DNA from: Angiostrongylus vasorum
Lineage: Eukaryota; Nematoda; Chromadorea; Rhabditida; Metastrongylidae
Assembly (NCBI GenBank): GCA_018806985.1
Contig: JADANN010000185.1
Location: 165,667 to 229,666 of the forward strand
Length of the DNA stretch: 64,000 bases
Reading direction: 5' to 3'
The position numbers were made by a program, and so were the translations under genes. Of the stretch, positions 55,782-64,000 are shown in pieces (position 1 is the stretch's first letter; each line of letters starts with the position of its first letter). Below the pieces are notes generated by a model. The model saw nothing but the letters and a program-made list of their open reading frames with translations, ran no database searches and was not told the DNA's origin.

Positions 55782-56614
55782 AACGGCTCACAGCACAAGA
55801 GTATGAAGAGCGTTCGAGGAAGCGAATAATAGTGGAGAGCCGTTTGTGGAGTACCTCAAACTTGGGTAATTAAACCTTTATTCACACACATGTATATACT
55901 ATTTACATAACAATGCAATGAGGGTAGCACAACAAACTACAAATCAGGTGGTTCAGTGGATTTCTTCTTCTTTCTAATAAAATGCCTTAACAATAATGCA
56001 TGCACCAATGTAACGCCTCACAGCACAAAAGTATGAAGAGCGTTCGAGAAAGCGAATAATAGTGGAGAGCCGTTTGTGGAGTACCTGTTAACGATGAGAG
56101 CATCGAACTCATGTCAACACATGTGCGAAAATCAACGATAACACTAACGTAATAACAATGCAAGAGCTAACGGAGAAATAAGAGCAAGAGCGAGAGTGAT
56201 TACAGTCCCTATCACTACGACCTAAGCAAATGAAACTCTAAGGAAAGATCAATCGGGAGAGGAGCAATGATTGAGCTGGCGACGGCGTTCACCAAGGCTT
56301 CGCCTGGCCAAATGCCGGTGGCTGTAGGCGTGGCTGCGTCCAAGCGAGCGGCTTGCCCATTGGCCATAACTGGACATAGACGCAGGGTACGCACGCGTCG
56401 GTGTAGTAACGCGATCTCCATCGACCCATAGGATGGATTGATTAGGTGGATAGAGAATTCTCTATCTGTAGAGGATTTCATGCCCATTGACCCGAACGGG
56501 ACATAGACGCAGAGTACGCACGCGTCGTTGTAGTAACGCGGTCCCCATCGACCCATGGGATGCATTGATTAGGCAGATAGAGAACTTCGAAGATTGATAG
56601 AGGAATTCTCTATA
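55782..56614. mobile_element. Unclassified 833-bp insertion with 8-bp target duplication
   Basis: CACCTTGT occurs at 55774-55781 and again at 56615-56622. The equivalent place in copy B (about 39364-39371) has a single related CTCCTCGT, so this is an insertion with a duplicated target. Inside are a roughly 75-bp direct repeat (55782-55854 and 56014-56088) and a second pair of roughly 95-bp repeats (about 56365-56460 and 56500-56595, GTACGCACGCGTCG). No terminal inverted repeat or transposase was seen. An 8-bp duplication fits hAT-type elements, among others. Confidence 0.6.
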
Positions 56615-57129
56615 CACCTTGTCTAACCTGCTCTCGTCGGAAGAACCAAGAAGGTTTGACATTGTAGATGGGTAGAAGGCGATATCTATCTCTCAATTAA
56701 CACTTTTGTGCTAAACATGAGGACATAAGGAGCTTCTCACCCTTCATAAAGCACATTACGGCAACTCATTCTTGATCATGCTTCCAACGATGCACTCAAT
56801 ATTCTTAATGGAACGGCTACGGAGCGTCTGATATTTTCTTTGCAAAAAAGACAACTTGTTTTCCTACTTCACCAGAATTGACGTCAAACCTTAGCACTAG
56901 GTCGATGCGAAGTCAGAAACAAATGCTTTCTTTTGGAAAGGCCCCGAATTCGATATCGACGACGAAAATGTCGGAAAACGATTGTCATGACCTTATAATA
57001 GACGGAACACTAAAGAGTCTAGTGGATGCTTCTCGCGGTTTTAGCCAGTAAGGATATAAAACATTTGCACTGCTGAGGTGGAAATTTCGTTATAAAAAAG
57101 ACAAAAAACTCGGTATTGATTAATCCCAT

Positions 57130-57330
57130 ATGGGATTCGTCGTTAGACTTCCCGAAGAATTGCAAGAGGTGACTGAATGCGTATCAGACATAAATAACTC
57201 GCCGTGGCTCATGGACTCAATGACGTATTTGCTGGCTGCAGAGGAACTGAAAGCTTCCAGACCATAAGAGACTTATCCAATCCGACGTCCATGTGTGTAT
57301 TGTAGTGTACCACTTTCCACTGCGATACAC
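57130..57330 (+). repeat. Dispersed repeat S2, plus copy
   Basis: Same blocks as at 39895-40080, in the same place relative to gene C as that copy is to gene B. Confidence 0.5.
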
Positions 57331-57379
57331 GAGGAAATTTGCTATGATGGAATTTTTTTAACGAACACGGGCTTTCTGA

Positions 57380-58960
57380 CTACGGTTGCGCATGAAAAAT
57401 GCCAGGGATACTTTAAGGCGATACTGATCGTCGCTCGGAAATCCATCGAAACAATGCGAAGGTTCTTATTCAGCTTCCTTCATATTTCATGAAGGCATCG
57501 TAAAACGGCCGATGATTCCGTGGCGCTATGTTTTCGAATTTTATGTGCGAAGACGAAAAAGTCTGAAACAAAAATACATGATGAATACTTTTGACTGCAT
57601 GTTGAAATTGACTGAGAACTTCACATTTGTCGTCCTTAACGCTGATCGCTCGACAGCAGTAATTTCCCACAGAGAATTTCTACGTTTCTTTCTGTACGTG
57701 CTCGAGAGAAGTTCAACACAGTCAAGTAGTCGTCAGGTAGACTTTTGAAGGAGTTCGCTTTCAATCACTAATCACTTTCACAATCACCAATCTCATCAAT
57801 CAATTCAATCATATAGACATTCATTGATGTAGATGAAATTTAAACCAAAAGTGGGAAATGAGTTCCTGTTTTTGTAACAGTTCTTTCAAATACACGTCAA
57901 TCCACAGCTCCAACATATGTTCTGCACGTAACCATTAAATGAACAGAAAATGACTCAGGTCGGCCTGCGAGATTGTCTAACGCTGCCTAAATGATCGTTG
58001 TCTAAACCTTCCGTATTCAGAAAACAATTTGAGGAAATGCAGTTTACTCGTCAGAATAAATGGTTACTGCCTTAGTCAAAACTGCTCAATAACAAAATTC
58101 GTTTTCCTGCACATGAAGGAGGAAAGCGGAGACTCAAACGGCTCTCCATAAACATTAGCCTTTATTGGAAATCTGGAACGTTTCAGAATGTGGCAAAGGA
58201 AGCGCTAGTTCAGTGTCGCTCCTGCGACGGTTTCCCTTTTTCATATTAGTTGGCTATCTGTTTCATCGAAGCGCAGGATATTAGCACGAACTGACAGCAT
58301 CATGCTCTTAAGCAGTTGTTTTTTTCACGACATTGTCCTTTAATCATTCAGTGAAATTATGCAGATCTTGCCACAAAGACAGAGATCACATTATCACAGT
58401 GAAATTTTAAAAAAAAACCCATGGTGGCTAAATGAGTGCGATTTTTGGGGTTTTTGCTATTTGCTGATGGAGTGTTGCTTGGGAAAGCTGTTTCCCTTTT
58501 GTCATTCGTTAATTCTGGGGATAGGGTTTCTCCCAAGACCTTAGTTTTTAACGATGCCGTTTTGTCGATTCTGCACTTTCTCATTTAGTGGGGAAGTTAA
58601 AATGTAATGTAACAGCAATAAAAATCACATAGACGAGACCCAATTTAAACTATAGCACATGAGAAATCAGCGCATTCGAAGAATTATGCAACTGCCTTCC
58701 CACGTTGTTCCCGTTCATCAGTGGGCATACGTTGTACCTCATTTACCAACTTCTATGTGCATGGGACTAGCAGAGTCCTCAATCCCAAAGCCGACCGCAA
58801 AGAATATGACGGATTTGAAGAATTTCTTTTGTCTTCAAAATGTTAAGTAGATCCTTAATACCTGCGTTGCGGCTAGGGATTACAAATTCCTAGAAGAAAT
58901 CCATCGCCGATTTTTTCCACAACCCTACTGAAAGCAAGAAATCTGTTCAAATGAACATGC
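57380..58960 (+). other. Upstream flank of pseudogene C
   Basis: Matches the flanks of B (37.14-38.36 and 40.14-41.74 kb) and, in inverse, of A (13.96-14.6 kb). No gene is seen. Confidence 0.45.
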
Positions 58961-59007
58961 CAATAGGTACTACCATTCAAATATCTTCAGGTGTGATTCT
59001 CATAATA

Positions 59008-60933
59008 ATGACTGATGTGGCAAACATGGCGAATGTTCTGGCACGTCCGTTGCTGTTTTCTCTTCTTAGAACGATATGAAGAAGGAGGACCAGGTATTAA
59101 ATAGAGTATTGTTTTCGTAATAAAAACACTTGCAACTTGAAGCATTAATTTATGAGCCTTATTCATGTTAATATCTCCAGTATTTTGTTGCCTTAAAGAA
59201 ATGTCATAGTGCAGAGAACAGTATTTTGAGAGAATAGTTTCGATCCCGGCACAGCAGTGGGCGAGCCAAATTTTCCTTATATATGGTACCTATAACGGCG
59301 AGATTAAGCATTCCCTATTTATTTAATCACTTACCAACCATCTCCAGTCATTTGTTTGGAAAAATTCATTAATCCTAAATTTCATCTACCTATTGAAAAA
59401 AGATGCGGAATTTTCTTCTATTTATATTTCTTCAATAAAAAGTTTGTTGAATTCAGCCGCAATGAGCACAAGGACCTTCAACGTTACCGGCTTCACCTTG
59501 CCAGTGCAGATGGTTTTCTCAATGGGAGCTGGTGTAGCTGCTCAGGTCTCCGATATTGCACCGTGTGCAGATGCAGCCAGAAAGATTTGTGATGCGTATT
59601 GTAATACAAGCTGTGAGTTCTCATTTCTTGGACGGGTTTAACGAGAGCTTCGATTTTTAAAGGATTTGTCGATATTTTGTTTTTAACCCATCCTGTCTGG
59701 TTTCGTGTAGTTCAGTTGGAAAGCTCCTTGGAAATTCTACTCGTTAGCGAAAACTCTGTTCTTCAGGCGTTTGACGCTGTCGAACAACAAGGTCGTGCTG
59801 CCGGCCTCCCCGACGCCATAACCCAAATCATTTTGGATCAGCTAACTGTAAGAATAAACTACGAACTATTTCAATGCAAGGAAGTAGAAGTTAACCATGC
59901 TAGTGCTAACTTTGCAGTGGATGTTATTGGTGGATTTTCAGCACTTAACGGCCTATCGGCGGATTTAAAGTAAGGAAACACTTGAGTTGCCCAAAAAAAC
60001 ATCACGGGGCCGTTTAGATCACCGATATACAGTGCAATAGGGCAGAACTATTTTCAGAAAAAGCTTATACATTGAACTTCTCAGGATTACGTTGTATTAT
60101 TTGTGCGAACTTTACCTTTCTACCTTTCAAAAAAGAAATCTATAAAGTTCCTTTCCACATGACAAATTGTGAAACGCATATCTCTTCTGGGCGTTTAAAT
60201 CACATTGAAAAGTTACTTTTTAAAATTGTCTGGCCTTACAGTAATCTTGAAAACAAAAGCTTTTATGTTAAATTTACTTGAATCAGTTGTGCTGAGACAA
60301 CACAAAGTTGGCTTCATATTAAACCACTGAGGAAAGAACTCTGACTTTTGTTTCCTATGAAAACATACGTTTTTCTTCGTCAAAAAAAAGTCTTTGCAGT
60401 AAACAGAGTTCAACCCACTTCGAAATGACTCTTTGAAACCACTTGACTACTTTTACAGAATACTTTTAAATGATTCTTATGGCCAGGGACGATTGTACAT
60501 CGACTGTTCACACATTGCAGACAAAAAATCACCAACATAAATTAGTTCTCGTAGTTGTTTTATTTCCCAATGCAAACATACTTTGTAATGAAGCAATATC
60601 TTTCAGTCAGTCCGAACATAATGCCGAAATGCATAATCTTTGGAAGAACGGTGATTGCAATATGCAACATGATGTGTAAACTAAGTGATGTAATGAATGT
60701 ATTGGCTATTCCCGCCCAGCACTTGTCAATTTCAGGAACTCTCACGGTCTGGACTGCTTTCTTTTCCACATAGTTTCATTTTGCAAGCAAGTATATGTCT
60801 GCGGACCACAAACCCGATCATGGCGAATTGGTCGAGAGAGATGTATCAAGGCGTGGTGAACAGAGTGATACGAAGCTTGGCATCGGGTCCGTTTGGATCG
60901 AACTTCTTTTCGGCGTTTGCCACCGCCTCATAA
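59008..60933 (+). pseudogene. Family gene copy C, broken
   Basis: All exon positions of gene A are present: 59008-59093, 59457-59612, 59767-about 59915, 60611-about 60743 and 60805-60933. Damage is clear. Exon 1 has a deletion with an in-frame TGA at 59077-59079, which cuts the signal region. Exon 2 is 156 nt instead of 155, which shifts the frame after SADAAR-type residues. The acceptor of the last intron reads CTGCGG instead of CTGCAG. Preserved stretches include STRTFNVTGFTLPVQM, QQGRAAGLPDA, CIIFGRTVIAICN and IMANWSREMYQ. It should not give a normal protein. Confidence 0.7.
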
Positions 60934-61213
60934 AGCGAGAAGTCGACCGAGAACTGTTTGGAGTGGACATATTATTTTTAAACCGTTACAGCACGAAAAC
61001 AATAAACTATTCAGCCTCAAGACTGCTCAATAATGATTCCACGTGCACAGTAGAAGCAAGAAGGAACTTCATTGTTTGTAACTGAAGAAATTCTCTCCTT
61101 CTGTCGGTCTAAAGATACAAGTTTTAAAAAAATGAAAGAGTTAGAATAACAAAGGGTTGGAACAAATATTACAATTTACTGTTTTCTTCACAAGCAGCAC
61201 ACGTTGTTGTTAC

Positions 61214-61300
61214 GAACAGATTGCTGAGCCAAAATGGAAGATTTATCTTCGTGAAACAGCAGATTTGATATTAATAGAATATATTAATGAAGGTATAGTT
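61214..61300 (+). pseudogene. RFC3-like exon fragment
   Basis: EQIAEPKWKIYLRETADLI (from about 61214) matches the part of RFC3 that reads DWEVYLRETANAI in human. The upstream half of the exon (APS and lid helix) is missing here. At the matching point in copy B (44025) a PLE is inserted. Confidence 0.5.
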
Positions 61301-63375
61301 GTTATAACATTTACTATCTTTTTTGTGAGAAAAAAACCAATAGTATGCTCATCACATTTGACATAAGCATTCATGGATCCCTTAATTCACCAGCAATTTA
61401 TAGTTGGTTCAGCTAAACCTCCAACGGCAAGCAGTAAACCCGGCCCGGGGACCACCAAACAAATGCTGGATTTCTTTTCAAGTAGCCCGTCGCTTGTGTT
61501 GCATCGAACACCTGAGAAAAGAAAGTTGTCATTGTCAACGGTTCTGTTGTGACGGTACTGGGACCATTTAACGGTTATGTCACGTAGGTCTGCTATTGCG
61601 CATAAAGTGGGACCACATCTATTGTGTAATTGCGTCCGTGTCGTACTACTTTGCCACTGTATTATTTTTAGCCTTATAAGCCGATGATAAAAAATAAATC
61701 CTTTAGTGGAATAGAATCCGTATTTGAAGTAGGTTATAGTCAGTTTTCACAAAGAAAATGAAGTGGTAGCTTTACCATAAAAGCTTAGAGTTTAGTACGA
61801 TTTAGACATACATTAGTAAGGAACTTTGTGATATCTTTCACTTTCTACGGTAACGCATGGTAGCTGACCAACATCGACAATTCTTTTCTCTGTTATGTAA
61901 CTAATGACTTTCCTCATAACAAAGCGAGGAAAAGGAAACTACCCGCTTGTTCGCTCCTGCATCCGACATATTTGATACCGCATGCCTGTGCTGCTGTTCC
62001 AACTTCGATGACTGGGAAACCAACCACACCGAAAATGTACACAGTCCCTACAGGGAACGACTTATCTCACAATGAAACTTTCCCGTTTCACCATCAATAT
62101 GTGACACAGTTGACATCAGCTGAAGACAGCTCGGTATTTTTGTCCATTCCAGCACCCTTCTCTTATAGATCATTTCCTTATTTCTTAGCTTGACACAACA
62201 TTTTCCCTTTTGAAATGAAAGTCGAAGCTCCAAAGACGGCTAGGATGACGAAATGTTAGCCGAATAAAGTGTGTTGTTTGAAATTAACCTTGCTTTTTTA
62301 GGGAAATAATAAAAAAATATGTATAAGCCTCCATTTTACTCTTCAGCCCTACTTTTGCTTCACATCGGCATGAATAATCCGCATGTTTTTGGACAACTCG
62401 GCTTACACAAGGCTCATACGAAACCTTCAGTCGAATCAAGGGAAAAAAAATCAGTTTTCCTTGGCGGGATAAAAGTTTTTCCTGTTCGGTTTTTTCTACT
62501 TTCAATGCCTTTCATTCCGAATTTCTACTGCACAAAACAAACTCATTTTCCACCGTTCTTAGATTTCACCATGGTCTCTGGGTTTCTTTCAAAAGATCGC
62601 CTTAGAGAGTCTTTAACTCCAATGACCGATTCCATAGTGTTGTTATATTTGCTCAGCACTCGATGATTAAAAACAAGTTGTCTACTCTGTTCTAGGTACT
62701 TCTTACAAAGATTATGGATTGTTTCTAGCATTATCGTTATCAATACGTCACCGATGTCAAAGGTGCTCAAAGCAGACCATCACCATGAACGACAAACAGT
62801 ACACCGAAACTACGAATGGAAACTGTAAAGGGAACTACAGCACTTGTGAAAGTGGACCATCAAAATAGAAAGAGATCAATGTCAATTTCTAAGCTAAAGA
62901 ATCGATTACAGCCATTCTACTCCAACACTGTCATGAATAAGGCAAGCAGATTCAGATCTTGCATGTGTCAAACTAAAAGCAGTCATAGTAAGTTTCCATT
63001 CGATTACTGTAATATATGCAACGATAGAACACAGAACGAATGGAACGACAACCCACACATTCATCGAATGTTTTAAATCGAATACCAATTAAAATAGTCG
63101 GAGAATTCACGGACGTACAAAGCCAAATGCTTCTGAGAACTTTCTGAAATCTGCCTTCGAAAACACAAAAGCACACCTGATTCATAAAACATTTCGCTAG
63201 TACACCAGCGCCATCATCATATCGGGGCAGTAGCGGGTGGCAAATACTTCCACTGTTCCAATTGAATGGCTACTTCGTTGCCTTGTCAAACAGACCACCC
63301 AACGACCGGCACCACCTCCGGCAGTGCTACCTAACACCGTTAACTTACAACAACATTTTTATTACTAAAGCTGGA
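61300..63375 (+). repeat. Downstream flank of copy C (partner 6550-8520, inverse)
   Basis: Long match to copy A in inverse, with the best conserved blocks at 61540-62210 and 62750-63375. The pair encloses genes A and C with their flanks and defines the ends of the large inverted duplication. The frames at 62319-62666 (+) and 62543-62770 (-) overlap on opposite strands and are not both credible. Confidence 0.6.
61373..61552 (+). CDS. Short frame with a PIP-box-like motif, tentative
   Basis: A 59-codon ATG frame (MDPLIHQQFIVGSAKPP.., ending LSTVLL) lies just downstream of the RFC3-like fragment. [12 protein letters not shown] resembles a PCNA-interacting (PIP) box, with Thr in place of the leading Gln. 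In copy A (about 8340-8470, minus) [18 protein letters not shown] is kept, but the upstream part has a stop. It may be the tail exon of a lost gene or chance. Confidence 0.2.
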   Translation: MDPLIHQQFIVGSAKPPTASSKPGPGTTKQMLDFFSSSPSLVLHRTPEKRKLSLSTVLL

Positions 63376-63399
63376 TCTTCATTGATGGTTGGTATATGT

Positions 63400-63845
63400 T
63401 GTCAGAAATGGACGCTAGTGAAGGCGCAGTCGAAAGGACGATGCTAAGGGATATCCCGTTTCACACAGAGTAAGGGAAGATCCGAGGCTCCAAACTGCGT
63501 CAACGACCAGAAAATCAAAGATGCAATTTGGACGCTAAACAGTCGAAGATAAGGTGGGCCGAACACGTAATGCGCATGAATGACATCCGATGGACAAGAG
63601 CCGTTGGTGAGTGGATTTCCTCGGGATGTTAAACGCACTGCAGGAAGACCACCGACCAGATGGTCAGAGTTCTTCACGAAAAGCCAAGAAGAAAGATGTG
63701 ATGAGGTATGACGTGCTAAAGCGAGCAGAGGCCACTGCGGCTACACTTGCACGCGACAGGGGAAAAAGTGGAAGATTTACTGGCGTCCGTTCGAATCACT
63801 TGACGATCAGCTGGAACTACAGGTGGCACAGGTGACAGGTAAGGA
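63400..63845 (+). mobile_element. RTE LINE 3' fragment (RTE2 subfamily)
   Basis: SKIRWAEHVMRMNDIRWTRAV (about 63540-63600), then in other frames the GRPP-type region and KWKIY-like residues, matches the C-terminus of RTE2 at 25226-25528. It ends in CAGGTGGCACAGGTGACAG, as RTE2 does. Only the last 450 bp are present, as in typical 5'-truncated LINE insertions. Stops are present. Confidence 0.75.
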
Positions 63846-63849
63846 ATGT

Positions 63850-64000
63850 TCTTCATTCACTGTGTGAATCATAGGCATTCACAATGAAAATCGCTTTTTG
63901 AACAGTTTAATGCCCTATCTTTTATAAGTCTCATGTAGTTGATGTACAAAAATATATTTTTCAACATTTTTCCTGACACTTCCTGAAGCTTAACAGAGTA
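63850..64000. other. No feature seen
   Basis: AT-rich sequence to the window edge. Confidence 0.3.

Noticed and set aside
55782..56088. LTR retrotransposon with 75-bp terminal repeats
   Set aside because: The two repeats are only about 160 bp apart, lack clear TG...CA ends, and the 8-bp target duplication places the right end at 56614 instead.
56215..56662. Two minus frames with the repeated RRVRTLRLCPV peptide
   Set aside because: The shared peptide comes from the tandem repeat inside the 833-bp insertion, and the two units lie in different frames.

Overview
The window looks like repeat-rich nematode nuclear DNA, probably from a parasitic strongylid-type worm. The pointers are short introns with TTTAG/TTCAG acceptors and GTAAG/GTGAG donors, an interstitial block of the nematode telomere repeat TTAGGC, and RTE-type LINEs, mariner elements, Penelope-like elements (PLEs) and tRNA-derived SINEs in every state of decay. 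There are no bacterial-style operons. Most long open frames are element remnants or chance frames. No tRNA or rRNA gene was seen.

The only cellular genes I can support are copies of one small multi-exon family of unknown function. Copy A (minus strand, 10.36-13.89 kb) is intact: four exons encode a predicted 227-residue protein with an N-terminal signal-like segment. Copy B (plus, 41.8-43.7 kb) is open but has one doubtful splice site. Copy C (plus, 59.0-60.9 kb) and fragments D (minus, 35.8-36.1 kb) and E (plus, 46.6-46.9 kb) are broken. The copies lie in large segmental duplications. About 6.55-18.7 kb is an inverted, diverged copy of about 53.9-63.4 kb. The 35.6-48.1 kb stretch is a rearranged third copy. 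A broken exon resembling clamp-loader subunit RFC3 travels downstream of the family gene.

Layout: 0-1.1 kb, PLE with GIY-YIG frame and inverted ends. 1.1-6.5 kb, mostly anonymous, with SINEs and a second inverted duplication matched at 48.5-49.6 kb. 6.5-18 kb, duplication A, with a complete but dead mariner (8832-10121) inside the RFC3-like exon and a foldback element in intron 1 of gene A. 18-25 kb, a tandemly duplicated repeat unit split by an RTE LINE (20.0-22.5 kb, minus). 25.2-28.3 kb, a second, near full-length RTE (minus). 28.6-29.5 kb, PLE reverse-transcriptase relic (minus). 29.5-32 kb, palindromic elements, a SINE and an RFC3-like relic. 32.0-35.0 kb, a nearly complete decayed PLE (N-terminal region, RT, GIY-YIG, 3' end) split by a SINE. 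35.0-35.56 kb, GC-rich DNA with telomere-like repeats. 35.6-48.1 kb, duplication D/B/E, interrupted by PLE pieces at 44.0-46.35 kb. 48.1-53.1 kb, mostly anonymous with two SINEs and one short conserved frame. 53.1-63.4 kb, duplication C with an 833-bp insertion flanked by 8-bp repeats. 63.4-63.85 kb, a 3' fragment of an RTE.

Because duplicated copies can be compared, several insertions have an occupied and an empty site within the window, and the order of events can partly be read. All identifications rest on reading motifs by eye. No alignment or database search was run.
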